Of a stretch of 64,000 bases of DNA, positions 1 to 13,008 are shown in pieces. Both the position numbers and the translations under genes were made by a program. A model generated the notes under the pieces. That model was not told the DNA's origin and did not search any database. It worked only from the letters and a program-made list of their open reading frames with translations. The stretch is from Pyricularia pennisetigena. Lineage: Eukaryota; Ascomycota; Sordariomycetes; Magnaporthales; Pyriculariaceae. The stretch covers positions 1,116,001 to 1,180,000 of the forward strand of contig NW_021940918.1 of assembly GCF_004337985.1 (NCBI RefSeq), written 5' to 3'. How positions within the stretch are numbered: position 1 is the first letter of the stretch; the number at the start of each line of letters is the position of its first letter.

Positions 1-1
1 T

Positions 2-1486
2 ATGGCCCCGATCTCACTCACGCCAACCAATCAGCCCAACTCGACCACATACATGAGCCCACCAGCGCATACAATAGGCACGCCGACCGGAGCAAAACGG
101 AAGAGAAACCCGATGACCGCTTCGAACCCAGATGGGAATGGACCAGAGACAGCTGGTCCTGGTATGGGCGGAATGCCACATTCTTTCATGGCAAATGGGC
201 AGCTACCACCGCCAGTCGCCATGTCTCAGCCACCCAACAAGCGCCAGCGCCAGAGCAGAGATGGAAATAGTGTATCAGGAACGCCCGGAAATGTGTCTGG
301 TGCACCAGGAGATTCGAGTCTCCCTGTTGTGGGAGATGCCGTGGTGGGGGATGATGGTTTTGAAAATCGAATTTCGACAGTTACCAACGATGACATCGAG
401 ACGTTCGAGGCGCTACAGTCCCAGCTGGAACAGGAGACGGAGAGATCTCGCGTTCAAAATCACAGCCCACATGGACAAGTGCCTTTGTCGCAGTCACGTG
501 GGCCAAATCACTATGAGAACTCCAACCACAGCATACCCCTTGGGACACAGCACAGCAGTACTCGTGTCTCAGAGGGCGAGGGTCGTACTAATAGCACGAG
601 CCAGCCATTTCAGCAGCAACAGCAGCAGCAACAGCAGCAGCCGCCACCGCCATCGCAGCACCACACACAACAGACGCGACAACTGTCAGTCTCGTCCCAG
701 CCACAGCAGCAGGCTCCAATGCAACCTCCTCGCAGCTCATCCCAGCCATACTACGCGCAGGTCGACGGCAACTCCTCATACTCCCAGCAATCTCAGCAAT
801 CTCGGCCGCAGACGCAACAGCAACCGGCATCATCGCAGCAGTTTCCAGCTCAATCCCAGTCCCAGGCTCCGCAGCATTACAACTCGCAGCAATCGCGGCA
901 ACAGCAACCGTATAACTCGTATCAGCATTCGCCTCAAGCCTACACTGCACCCCAGCAGACGGCTTCGAGGTATCCGCTCTCCCAACAACAACAACCACAA
1001 CAACAACCGCAACAATCCCACCAACAACAAAGACATCAACCACAAAGGCCGACGGCAAACACAGCAGTCAACGACACCGCCTACAGGCCAAGCAGCACGA
1101 CCTCAGCCGTGGGATTCAGCTCACCTTCATTCGGCTCGCAGCATGGCAGCCAGCAGGCATCAGCGGCGCCCTCGGTGAACACATATGCCCCGACTAGAAC
1201 GAACTCTTATAGTAGCACGCCCATGCGTCAACGACAGTCCCAGCCTGGTCCAGTATCTCATAATAACATGTCGGCCAATATGGAATCATTCCACGGCTTC
1301 GATACTGGCACCAACTCACTGTTCGACAATATGGGTCTCGATCCTTCGTCCCATGCGCCACTTGGACTCGCCGCTCCGTATAATCTCAACAGCGGTGGTG
1401 GCGTGGCGCGTTCTTCTTCAGGGTCTACAACAGATTTTGGTCAAAGTTTCCCTGCAGATAGATACTACAATGGTGTTCGTCGCTAG
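2..1486 (+). CDS. Gln-rich, low-complexity protein, C-terminal part (5' end at or beyond window edge)
   Basis: This is an open reading frame of 494 codons from an ATG at base 2 to a stop at 1486. The ATG sits at the window edge, so the real start may lie upstream and this may be only the C-terminal part. The first 90 residues contain two basic clusters (AKRKRN and NKRQRQ) that resemble nuclear localisation signals. A short acidic, helix-prone segment follows (about residues 115-150). Residues 200-350 are dominated by Gln, Pro and Ser, with a polyQ run encoded near 611-640. The tail is Ser/Gly/Asn-rich and ends in NGVRR. Composition fits a transcription factor or co-regulator activation region, but I recognise no folded domain and do not assign a function. 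Overlapping frames on both strands are shadows of the CAG/CAA-rich region. Confidence 0.75.
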   Translation: MAPISLTPTNQPNSTTYMSPPAHTIGTPTGAKRKRNPMTASNPDGNGPETAGPGMGGMPHSFMANGQLPPPVAMSQPPNKRQRQSRDGNSVSGTPGNVSGAPGDSSLPVVGDAVVGDDGFENRISTVTNDDIETFEALQSQLEQETERSRVQNHSPHGQVPLSQSRGPNHYENSNHSIPLGTQHSSTRVSEGEGRTNSTSQPFQQQQQQQQQQPPPPSQHHTQQTRQLSVSSQPQQQAPMQPPRSSSQPYYAQVDGNSSYSQQSQQSRPQTQQQPASSQQFPAQSQSQAPQHYNSQQSRQQQPYNSYQHSPQAYTAPQQTASRYPLSQQQQPQQQPQQSHQQQRHQPQRPTANTAVNDTAYRPSSTTSAVGFSSPSFGSQHGSQQASAAPSVNTYAPTRTNSYSSTPMRQRQSQPGPVSHNNMSANMESFHGFDTGTNSLFDNMGLDPSSHAPLGLAAPYNLNSGGGVARSSSGSTTDFGQSFPADRYYNGVRR

Positions 1487-1960
1487 AGCGCACGAATGGC
1501 CATATTAGGATATCGGAGGATTTGTGGGTGATTTGTGCCCAGAGCAGTAAAGGGGGTGGTTTTTTTTTTCTTGTTCAAGGGAGGGGTTATTTGGCTTGCA
1601 AGCGGCATTCCTTGAAATCTTGTCTCTATTTTCTTCCTCGTTACAAACATTGGTCAAATTTGGGCGCACGGGTTTGTGAAGGAAAGCAATCATATCATGT
1701 ATCGAGATTACCCTTTTTCTCTTCATCTCTCCAAGAGAGTAATCCGGACGGACAACAGTGGGTTAATAATAATGATTGGATGGGTTTGTATAATGCCTGT
1801 TACGACTTGATGCCAAACTACTCACAACATCTGCATCTCATAGATATAAAATCTGAGCGTTGACCTTTTTGTTCTCGCATTTGTCGTGAATGCCTGCAAC
1901 ACTGCCAATATCACACTCGTATTTTCGTACACGTTTTTATGTACAACTAGTTGGTCAGGG

Positions 1961-2010
<50 letters not shown>

Positions 2011-2464
2011 CCACTGCTAAGCCGCCAAGCCCTTGATATCCGACAGTAAATTTTATGGATGGAACATGTACGTGCAGGTCGTCATGATTGCTGCTAATTG
2101 TGTCTGACGAAACAGGAATGTATCCAAGAAATAATAACAACACATGAGATTCAGAGACAAAGAGACACATGTATTTCATGGCCAAAAAGGCAGAGAGTAA
2201 AGAAAAGGTATTTTGCAAATCAAAAGACAAAAGAGAAGAAAATGACAAAGCATGACGCTAAATAAATTGCGCGCCTTCCCCTGGTGCCCCAAGAACGCTC
2301 GGGGGGGACAATATAATCAATCCTCTTCTTAAAACTGAGGAACCGAAAACTCCTGGAATGCTTTATGTTCATACAAAGGAAATAATAATGAAAGACTAGT
2401 CATGTTTGTGTCGGGAAAGCCGTCAAAAAAACTTTCACATCTCGGCGCGCAACTCGGCCATGGC
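1487..2464. other. Convergent intergenic region with a CT microsatellite
   Basis: This holds the 3' flanks of the Gln-rich gene (+) and the F-box gene (-). Apart from the CT repeat at 1964-2007 I see only AT-rich 3'UTR-like sequence and no credible coding frame. Confidence 0.6.
1964..2007. repeat. (TC)22 microsatellite
   Basis: An uninterrupted dinucleotide repeat of 44 bases lies in the intergenic space between two convergent genes. Confidence 0.97.
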
Positions 2465-4111
2465 TTATTCGAGCGGGTCGTCCTCTATCGACTCGAGTGG
2501 TGGCCTGATCGAGTCTGAACCCCCTTGTCCGTACCACCATTGGTCCTCCTCGGCCATGCCACCTTCGCTGATGAGCTCCAACATCATCTGCGCGTTTCGT
2601 TTGATCTCTGCCGGACGCTGAACGATCTTGCGATCCAGGATCAAGGCTTCGGCAGTATGGAGCCACATCTGTTGTAGAGGTGGCAGGTCCGGAACCAACA
2701 TCTGTAGGTGCTCCCATGGTAAAGTAGCCATGGGCATTCCCTCAGCCAGGCTGGTTGTGAATATGGGGTTGTTTACATTGCCATATCCCGAGTCTATCGA
2801 TCCCCGTGTAGCTGCTGATGAGCCTTCACTGGGCTTGTTGTCTTTGGGAATCGCTGCCATAGACTTTTTCCTACCCAAACCCATCAAACTTCGCTTGGTT
2901 TTGGATGATATCGTTGGTTCGGGTGCCGTTGGCTGGCTGACGCTCTTGTACCAATTATCGACCACGGTCCGACGAGTGTTATACCCCTTGACCTCCCAAA
3001 ACTTTTCAACCTGGCGCAAGCCGCCGACGATGAGTGCAGCAACATGAACCTCATCCGCTGGCTTCTCTCTCAGGTAACCTCTCACTGTCCGCTCGACCCT
3101 ACCGGCGTATGATGGTGGCCGTAATCTTCTGCAGAATGACGAAACCACCAGAGGAAAAACCTGATGCACATGCAGCAGTGTGCGATCATCGTACATGTTC
3201 ATGACCTCGACCTCGATAGGGTTGAGTGTATATGGTGTATGACGTAAGCCGACTCCCTTGTTATCAATAAGATATTGGAGGTGCCGTTCTCTGTACGTCT
3301 CGAAAAAGTGGAAAATAGTAAAGATGAGCGGGATGAGGCGCCGCCGCATGCGCTCCCATGAGGGAGCAAATTCGCGCCTCTCTATCTCGGTAACCCTCAA
3401 GAATATCTCTTTGGTGACTCTCTCACAAATAAAATATGCCAACTTGGCTGCCACGTGGAGGCGGTGCCATATACCGCAGAGATGGTGCAAGTTTGGTTTT
3501 GCACCGTCAGGCAACGGATACAGCCTCTTGGCGTATGCGGGAGTGTTGTTTTCCAGGTGATACCTGGCAATCGGCACCTCGTTTAATGTTATCATGCTAT
3601 GCCATGCTCGTGATGCTGACCTGAGATTCAAGATATCGGAAAGTGGCAACGAAGCTACGATCTCAACCTGCAACTCGACGGGTAATGCGATAAAGAGCTG
3701 GTCGAACGGTAGGCTATGGTTGACATGACCTCGTTAGCCTACAAATCACAATCAAAATATCTCCAAGAGAGCCCAAGTCCCATACCTTGTTCTTGAGCCA
3801 TCAGCCGAGACTTGGCTCAAGCTGGGGTCCGACCCGACTATGGACGAGGCCGCATGTTTCGAGGACCAGAACCTAAATGCCTTCTTCTTCTTGGGCGCTT
3901 CGGGATGAGCAGCTTCAGATGCGTCAAAAGCTTTCTGTTGCCGCAGAGGTAGTATAAATTCCGACTGCGCTATTGAAGGTCCCGGCTGTGACGTCTGCGT
4001 TTCATGGGTGGTATTCGACTTGTTTTCCTGGTTGAGCTTGTCGAAATATGTCCGGGATGCAAACTCGGTTATATGTAAATGATCCGCCGGGATATGCCGT
4101 GGGGTGGCCAT
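2465..4111 (-). CDS. F-box domain protein (two exons)
   Basis: Reading the minus strand, exon 1 runs 4111-3786 and exon 2 runs 3713-2465, giving 524 residues. The 72-nt intron has donor GTATGG, a branch-like GCTAAC and acceptor CATAG. The splice joins ...SRTS to LPFDQLFIALPVELQVEI, which continues into LPLSDILNLRSASRAW. This is a typical F-box (about residues 110-155) of the kind that binds Skp1 in SCF ubiquitin ligases. The N-terminal 108 residues are polar, with a Lys-rich patch (KKKKAFRFW). The region after the F-box is mainly helical, as in many fungal F-box proteins whose substrate-binding part has no named domain. A Lys/Ser-rich linker lies near residues 355-390, and the C-terminus is acidic (ESIEDDPLE). 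The F-box assignment is firm; substrate and pathway are unknown. Confidence 0.85.
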
Positions 4112-7100
4112 AGTGTCGGATATGTGGCGTCTCGGAGAAGGCGAAACGAGGAAGAAGCGAAGGACTGGTTGATTTGTTGGCCTGAAACCCCGTTATCGAG
4201 TGACCCAGAACTCGACAGTTGGGCCGTAGGTGATTATAGATGTCGCGGGCCTCAAATCAAGCATATTTGAGCATCTAACAGTCGGGACTTCGTGATGGAC
4301 CTGCGAGTCGACAAGGGACAACTGGCCTAAGGATTGTGAATAACTAGAATGGGTTGCGCCGGCGGAGCGATGGGCGGGTTTGTGTATCGGTCCCGTAGTC
4401 ACCGTGGTCAGGTTCGTCAAGATCCTCTCTGGACTTGAACCCTTTGGTTTCTGACTTGACTAGAATCAATGTTGCAGCCAATGATTCTTGTCTGGGATAG
4501 TTAGGCAAGATGCTTCCCGACCAAAGAGTCCTGCTCCAAGTAGGCGCCTGGGATTGAAAGCTGGGCTGAAGTAAGGATCAAAGGAATATTAAAACGAGTG
4601 GGCGTGTAACGATTGACAGAACCGAGAGCCGTGGGTTGCTTTGTCGAACCGCTTCGTTTGATTAATGTCTGTGCGATAGTTGTGGATGAGACGACAGAGG
4701 CACAAGTCGCACACACGATAGAATGATAGGTGCCTCAGATAGGTAGTCGTGCAGGCTCCTTGAGTCGGGTCGCTTCACGAATATGCCGCCAGATTATGAG
4801 GGAAATGGGGCGATAGCGACCGACTGAGGACAATAGGCCTAGGTAGGTTTATCGTCGGCTGGAAAGATTGATCTAGGGCTCGGACTGTCACGCAGTGGAT
4901 CTCACGATCTTTCCCCAGATTCCCCCTTTCTTTTCTCTTTGCCTCGCCAAGGTGATTCGGGCCCGGTCGGTCGTTACGTCGTCGGATCGCTTTGATCGAA
5001 TCGTTGTCGACCGGGTCGTTAATTGCGCGCTCTTTATTCGTGCGTTCTGGTGCGACTTTGCCGAATTGCTCGAAGACGCCGGGGAAGAAGGAGAGGTATT
5101 CTGAATGAGAACAAGAGAAAGAGACTGGAGAGACTTGAGGCACCCAAGATAACGAGCGAATGGAGTGCGCGCCCGGCGGTACAACGGTGATTATTGGGTC
5201 GGTACGGGTAATGGGTGGGGAGCCAGCATAAACCGGGCGGTTGCTCGCAGAAGTCGGTAGACTGACTTATAATTCGACTGCTTTAAGATGCGAGATTGTG
5301 GATTGATTTAACTGCAGGAAGCTCACAAGCAATCAATCGCATGCAAGCTGCAGTCCAAGTGAGTGAAGCCGTGTCCAGCTTTTGGTTATCTGGACGGAGA
5401 TATGTGTCTTTTCTCTTTTTTTGTTGGCACTTTAATTGGCATGTGTGGTGGGATCTGTCTGATAGCACAGCGAGCGCTCGTGGGACGAAAACGGGGACGG
5501 GGCAGTCGGACAAAAAGAGCAAGTATGCCTTTTTTTGATGGGGGTGGGTTCAACTTGTGGGAAAGGGGGAGGGGGGTGTGCTGGGCTGCCACTTGCTCAC
5601 TGCTGCTGTGAACAATCTGTGTGAGGTTGCCTCTGCCAAAGTGCAGGAGGCCATGGCTAGTTTGCAGTACTGTACCGGGGCGGCGGAGGCGTGCTCGGCC
5701 TCATTGTGGGGAGGATTTTAGACCCAGATGTTGGTCCACTTTTGGCTGAGGGGTTCGAGCCAGCCCACCTGGCGGGCAAGCCCGCGTGGGCGAGAGCCAG
5801 GCGAGGAAAAACAACCGAAAAATAAAAAGAACAAAAGACGAGGAAACCTAAGACATCAATCAGACCGACCGACCAACCAACCGACCGACCCTACATTACT
5901 ACGTTCAGTACCCCCCCCTCCCAGTAGTAGCTATGTAAGGTAGGTAGGTGGTACATAGAGTCACAACGGGCTGCGACGTAATAGTACTTTTACTGCAACG
6001 CTGAAAGGCACTTCACCCGCATTTATTACTAGGTCCATCTTTTGTAAACCTACTTGTAGACAAAACAACCCAGAGCCAAGGAATTCTCCGAGTATCTCCC
6101 CATTGGTGGACGTCGTGGCATCCCAGTTTGGTTACCACCGTTGATGATTGGACCTGCAGACCGGCTCGGCTCTCGATTCGGCCCTGTTCAGGTTTATTTG
6201 ATGAAATCTCGAATTTTGCTCAATCACACTCTGGGGGTCTATCTTGGCTTGGCCTCAACCTGCATTGCATTGCATTCTTCACAGGCGAAAACATTCACTC
6301 ACCACTTGTTAGGTACTCCCAGGTACTTATGTTAAATTGTTCTAGCACGATCTACGTGGTAATAGTGCTTACAGAGTACGGCCGAGTGGGTGAACAAATT
6401 CATGAACCTGCACCTGACGGTTTTAAATCGCGGCCATTTATTTACCTCTCGACAAGAACCAGGCTTTTTTTTTTTTTTCTTGTAAATTAATTTCCCGAGG
6501 GTTGTTTATCGGAATTGAGGATGTGGTTTCCCGCTTCTTGCCTGCGCCTTTCAAACCCGCGGGCGAGAACACAAAACAAAGAAATAAAAACGAAAAAGAG
6601 CCATGGCCGACCCGAGCTTTGGTGGATTCCGCGACAGGGAAAAGTCTCCGCAGGTCACAATTTAGCCGCGAGTCTGCATCCCAGTACAGTAGATTAATCT
6701 GCGCCTGCTGACCTCAGCTTTTTAAAGAAGCAAAAGGTGGTGATAAATGCCAATAGACAAACAAAAGGAAGGGTCCGATTGTCTCATTCTCGGCTCTTTG
6801 TGCCCATGCTTGCGGATATGCAGATGGCATGCAAGCCATCCGTCCATCCACTCGAACGTGCTTGGAGAAACGGATTTACCGCAACGCAGGCGGATAATGA
6901 ACGGAACAAGAAATAAATGTCTTACTGTCATGACCTGACTTTTTGGGAGGGGCCCAGAGCCTGTTGGGCTGAAAGACAGACTTAGAACACCCGACGGCTT
7001 TTCCGGCCATCTATCTATCTCATTTCGCCTCTTCGGCTCTTTGACTGGCGTCTCCATCTCGCTCAGTTGACAGCAAGTCGATGTTTACGTCTGTGTGTGG

Positions 7101-7709
7101 AGATGCTGTACTTTTTTTTCTCACCTCTTGAGATGAAATATAACATGAGTATCAGTCAGCCTTTCACTAGTTCTCGTATTGTATCTTTCAGCTACATCAT
7201 TGAGAATAGAGTCTTTCGACATCAAACAAAAAAAAAAACGTTTACCCGCAACGGCAAGGCCGAGACTCGTCGATGCTACAAAGGGATAACACTGCCGGCA
7301 GCTTAATGGACACACGGCGAGGGGTGGCCGGTCAGATAGACAGCGAGATCACACAACCTAACTTGGAGGTGCATTAATTAATTAAGATGCAGCCGATACA
7401 CAACCTGGGAGACCGGTTTTGGTATTCCCAACCCCCCAAAGGGCCGTCGTTGCGCCATCTTGATGTAGATCGCATCACATCGCATCGTCAGCACTCATCA
7501 TCAGGCACTATACCTGGGATAGTGATTCACATCCAATGGCTCGCGTCTGGCTCGCGGCAAGCCTTTTTCTGCCTCTTGTTCGGCCTAGCTTCGAGAAAGT
7601 TTACTACTCGAAGAGGCTCTAAACTGTATGACCGTATCAAGTCGGTCGTTTTGGTCGAAGGGGTTACCCGGGACACTATTGCTTGTCGAGCCTTGTTTGA
7701 ACAGCCCCT

Positions 7710-7735
7710 AAAAAAAAAAAAAAAAAAAAAAAAAA
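7710..7735. repeat. poly(A) run of 26
   Basis: An uninterrupted run of 26 A in the gene-free block. No target-site duplication or retroelement body is evident beside it. Confidence 0.95.
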
Positions 7736-9167
7736 GACATTGTACCTTATGAGATCATGAGATAATGCTTAGACTAGGTGTGTGTTCGACAAACTCTCAT
7801 CCACAAAAACACCAAGAAATTCTCGCCCACGATGGCCTGATCAAAACCCCCCGGGGTCATCGAAGGGCCCCGTACAGACTAGAGATGATCGTGGCTTTCG
7901 GTGCCGAGGGGCATGAGGCTATATCAAGCCACCCAACAAGCCCAGGAAAAGCTAACTGACAATGCAGGAGGTACGCGGCCAGCCAGCCGAGGGCTTGTGC
8001 CTTCGCGTCCCATCCTAAGCGATTGATTGATTCCCTTCGATCGCTCCCGGGGGGTTCTTTTTTCCCGTCAGGAATGTGTTGGTTGTCAATCGCGCTCCTA
8101 AAATGATGGCGGTCTGATGAAGCGAGAGAAGCAGCCAGTAGTCAGACAGGAAGTCCCCCTTGCGGCGCTTCTCCGGTCAGTATCTTTTGTTTTTCCCTCT
8201 CTCCCTCTCTATCTCTTTTTTTTTTTCTCCGGTGCGGGTTTTCAGCGCTTGTTGAACAAGTCGGTTTGATTGGTCAAGGAACGCAAGCTGCTTTCCTTAT
8301 CACTTCCATTTCTATATCCGGCCTTTCTGGCTATCTCGGTTCCCTAGTAAAACATACCTTACCTACGGGTGCCTGGGTTTGCCTTACTGGCCGGGGTTGG
8401 CTGATTGACTTTTGAACTTTGTATGGCTTCCAGAAATTCGAGCGACACCAACTTGATTGATGACTGCCTGCCTTGCCAAGATAAGACGATCCGTAAAATT
8501 CGCTGATATTCCAAGTTTTTGGCCCATGTTTTTAATACCAAATTATGACTGGATAGACAGAATCAGGCCCCACTGCTTGTAGTCATGTTTTTCTGTTCCC
8601 CCATTTTTTCTCCTTCTTTTCACGGGGACCCTAGGTACTTTGCTCTGCCGGCCGCTGTCATCCACTCTCCAGTGCTCCACCGCTGTGGAGGTCATGGAGC
8701 AACATTAAGTCACCTAAAAGGTAACCTTACTATGCAGGTAGCTTGAGCTAGGTGACCTGATTAGATAGCTGTACGTGATTGTATCGTAGAGTCTCCGTCC
8801 TTTAATGTCATAATTATCCCATGTCCGCATGCTCCAGTTCACTTTGTCATGATTTTTTTTTTTTTCGTCCAACCCCATGCTATCGGGCCTTCAAGTGTGA
8901 TTTGCAGGGCCTTTTGCATCACGCTCCGCCCTGGTCGCAGAAACTTCGCAGCTAAATGACCCGGCCTGCGTTCATCCTTTCTTTGCACGAGTCGGTCCGT
9001 CTATGCCCGAGACATGCAATCAGTGGTGTCATGATGCCAAGAAGGTCCAGACAGATAGGCACATTGTCGAAAATGTCTGCATCTTTGTTTCCCTCAAATC
9101 TGGTTCACCCGTTATTGCTCAGCCTCTGGGCCGATGCAAACATGAACATACACACACACACGCACAA

Positions 9168-9215
9168 AAGAAGAAGAAGAAGAAGAAGAAGAAGAAGAAG
9201 AAGAAGAAGAAGAAG
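9168..9215. repeat. (AAG)16 trinucleotide repeat
   Basis: Sixteen tandem AAG units, purine on the + strand, are preceded by a short CA repeat (about 9150-9164). The tract lies in non-coding DNA. Confidence 0.95.
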
Positions 9216-12200
9216 AGAGAAAAATAGCACATATCGGACCTTTGGAGCCGGGACGTTTCTCTATCTTTTTTTTTTCTCTTCTGTTCCTTGTTTAATCCGT
9301 TTCTTTCGGTCCGATGGCCACTGATTCATGTAAACCCGAACCCCGCAAAAGGCCCCCTTTGTGAGTGAAAAAAAAAAAAAAAACACTCCACCTTGGCTAT
9401 CCAGAAGGGCAGTCACTTGGTGATCTTGTAGAATAGAAAGAGGATGCACAAAATGAGATACATCAGTTCAATGTGTCATGATATCTCAGAAATGTGCAAC
9501 CTCAAACCAATCAAATCGATCGGTCTGTCTGCCGAACAGTTGCCGTCGAGACTGCATTTTGTAAGCATTTCCAAAGGCCGACTGCGAGCACCTATAGAGC
9601 AAGCCACAGAATAGAAACCTCCCGAAGGCGTTCCCGCAGGACCAATCTCAAATTGACACCAAAATCCATCGGAATCGACTTCAAAGCTCGTCATAATTTA
9701 TGGGTTGGCCACCAAGATCGACGATAAATCGTCCGCTGCTACCAGACGGCGTCTTGGTCAAACGTTCGGCCGTTGAATATCATCATTACAGATCGCGATA
9801 CTGAGCAAAAGCGCAATATAGCCCTGTGAGACTCTATCGAGGTAACTTCTCGATGGCTATTGAGCTGTCTGGCCCTGTCATTGAAATTTTATCTTCTTTT
9901 TTTTTTTCCTCAACACACCTGGGCCGTCCCAATTAATTTTCGCATAGTTTCCCATTCCGCCTTGCCCGCGTTAGCCCGAGTTACAGTATTTTACTGCTAT
10001 TAATAAATATACGCCATGGGCACATGCTTCTTTGCAGTTCTCACAGGGTCGGATCCTTGTCATCTACTTTGTATGAAGCACACAGTCCCACATAGTCCGA
10101 ACGCCACTGCGCCAGCTTGCAGTTGCGGCTGAGTTGCGATATCCCGACGGACTTTTCGGCGTGGGTTCGGCTGCCCCCCACCTGCTCACGATTGCTAGTT
10201 CTGGTGCTATGGGAGACTAGGGCAGGAGGTAGTCAGGGAGCAACGTCAACCAGCCCGTCCAGCCAGTACCGGTAGAGTGGGCAAACGCTTACCCTAGATT
10301 AGAAGCAGCTAACGAGGCACGAACGAACGTATTGTGCCGTGAAGCAGATCCAGAACCAAATGGCAAACTACAAAAGTACCTGCCGACCCAAAAACCCCCC
10401 GAAAGGGACGCACAGCGTAGCAGTACCGTCCCGAAAGCTTCAATTCCTACCCTTAAGCTTTTATTTTCAAGCCAAATCCTCCCTTGCGGCCAGACTATAC
10501 GGCAAATATTGCCGATCTTCGCCGTCGGCATTCCCGCCGCTCGAACGGATACGCTTGCCCGCCAAGACTTCAGTCAATGAAATGTTTTCCAATGTTGCAG
10601 AATCTCCAACAAGCATCAAGTATTGCCATACGCCAAGCATGGCATTGCGGATCATACCACGTAATATCAGAGCTACGGGTGGTACAGTAAGTATTACTAT
10701 TACGGCAGACTCGGAAAGCCCCATAATTGCAAAGTCTTTTCTTGCATTGTGAACCCCTTAATAAACAGTGTGACCGACGGTAAAAAGCAGGCATGAAGCG
10801 CGTTTTGTGTTGGTAGATAAAAATGGACAATGTGTTATAACGTGATGGATGGTGTATTGGTTTGTTATACAATGTAAAGGAATCTTGAGTGGCTGCAGTA
10901 CAGTATGGGGGTTTTTGTGCCAAGCTATTTGACTGAAAAATAACCCCGTCCCGGTATTATGAACCCAAGCTTAACAAGGCCAAGGACACATTTGGATCGT
11001 TTTGAGAAATTGAACCGTATTTTTTTTTCCTGGATCGATACAAAAACTTACACTTGGTCCGTACGGTGGAGAGAGAGAGAGAAGCGAGCAAATGCTTTGT
11101 TATCATTCTGTCGTGTCACAGCAGCTTTGGCAAGCAAGTCAAGGAAGGTTGTTGTGGCCGGAATTCCGGGGGGGCGTTGTGGGTTCTATTTTTGGCATTG
11201 GTCGGAAATCGAATTCCCTCAAACGGTCTAGGGGCCACCTTAGAAAGCATAACTAGTGCGATGGATGTGTTACCACGTAAAGAAGCACAGTTGAGGCCTG
11301 CAGTCAGTTGTGTGGGGGCGGGTTTGGACGGTTTGCGGGTCAAAACGTTCTTTTTTCTTGACCTTTTGACAGGGATCCGAGCGAACGCAAATAGTGAGAA
11401 GCATTGAGGACAATAGCGACCACACAGCATTAGCTGCAGGTTTTTGTTTTTGTTTTATATCCTATACAGCTACCGAGGCGGTTACATGAGGTATTCATCA
11501 CCTCTCCTTTTGTTATTGAATATACACCTGGAGGTAGGTACAAACGAGACCTGCGCAGCGACATTGAATCATCCTTGATCAAATCAACAGCTTTCTTTGA
11601 CATGTCCGAGGAGGAAAGAGAGAGAGAGAGAGAAACACGTTACTTTCACGTGGCATCCGGACACTTATGGCAGCCAAATACAGGCGCGGGTACTCAAGAC
11701 ATCAACAGAACAAGAGCTGATCGTCAATCGTGCTTGATGCGGCCCGCCCTCTCATGCCTTGCCTCCCCCTCATTATCCGGCAGAACGGTCGGTCGAGATT
11801 ACTGAAGCCAAGACTAGCTTTTCAGCTCTGGGTGAGAATGAACGTGTCCAGGACAGGGTTCAATATTACCTATGGTACTGTTACCTACCTTGCCTGACTA
11901 TGGTCTCCTTGCCTCCGAAACGACCCCTCACCGTCCGTCATCAAGGCCTGACCGCTCTGCTGGGATTTTTGGCAGCCTGTCTGTGGTTGATTTGTTTGTT
12001 GGTTGTGTTTGGATTTATTTGCTCTTTTTTTTTTCTCACTTTCTCTCTCTCTCCCTCTCTTCTGCTTTTCCCCCCTTTCTTTCTCTTGTTCTTAATTTCT
12101 TTCATCCATATCTTAGTTCAATATATTCTATAAATATAGACGGCAACCACAAAAAAGAAGGCCCAAGAAGACAAGAAAGGGGGAAAATGCCAACCCGTCC

Positions 12201-13008
12201 CAGGGACAGACAGTAACATAAAAATTACAGTTTGCGTTGGTTTGCATTTTGAAGCAAGCCTACATATCCTTGCCTCCCTCACCTCCACTGACTTTTGATA
12301 CCGGTCTTCCCGACATCCGTGTTCATGCACCAAGTCATTACCGAACATATCGTTTGACAAAAGCCCCTCAAATCTTCATACCATCACTTTAAACTTGCTA
12401 TCTTCCAAATTTTACCCAGCGGTCCGAAAAATCACCCTCAGCCTGCTCTTGTGCTTTGATACTTTCTTGTCTTTTTGTCACTCTCTCTTCTTTTTTGCCC
12501 CTCACCCACTTACCACATAACTGGTACTCACCTATGCGCGGGTAAAGTTGCTATATGATAACCAACGACGTCTCTTATGGTCACTCGCTTGTGACGAAAT
12601 AAAGTTAAACATACTTGGTCAGCCGATCGAATCCATCTATCTGATCAGAAACCTGGGGTTGTATTCGATCATTATTGAGACGTACCATACGAGGTTATAC
12701 CAATCCAAATAGTTCCGGGTTTCCTGCTGCCGCCAAATATTTTGATCCCCGAACCGTGCAAGCATTGCGGACCAAGTCATAACGCTTCTCATTTACATCA
12801 TATGGGAGGTGAGGCTACGAGCACCACATTAAAACTCGATTCTCTATTTGGATGGTTCCAACTCGGCTAATCTGAGGTTGGGGCTTCCAAGGTATATTCG
12901 CCTGACATTTCCGTCTTGGGCAAACAAGTAAAAGAAAAAGAAACAACGGGAAAACTGGTTCTTTCGTCTTGTCCAGGTGTGAGCAAAAAAAAAAAAAAAA
13001 AGGAAACC

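Larger units (their letters stand above)
4112..13008. other. Gene-free block between divergent genes, about 8.9 kb
   Basis: This lies between the divergent F-box gene and the unknown gene at 13009. Open frames here are short, lack coherent composition and do not join across plausible splice sites. The block holds many T or A runs, a (AAG)16 repeat, CA repeats near 9150, GACC/AACC repeats at 5861-5890, and TAGGTAGG-type motifs at 4839, 5936 and 11532. Promoters, long 5'UTRs or non-coding transcripts are possible. I see no recognisable transposon, tRNA or rRNA. Confidence 0.55.

Noticed and set aside
132..1178. 348-codon frame overlapping the first gene
   Set aside because: Shadow frame of the CAG/CAA-rich sequence, full of Arg/Ser/Asn from frame-shifted glutamine codons.
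1964..2007. CT repeat considered as a CRISPR or telomeric array
   Set aside because: It is a plain dinucleotide microsatellite; no array with spacers exists in the window, and telomere repeats (TTAGGG) are absent.
5750..5775. GGGGTTCGAGCC resembling a tRNA B-box
   Set aside because: No A-box, acceptor stem or anticodon arm can be folded around it.
7710..7735. poly(A) considered as the tail of a LINE/SINE insertion
   Set aside because: No reverse transcriptase sequence, Pol III boxes or target-site duplication is recognisable upstream.
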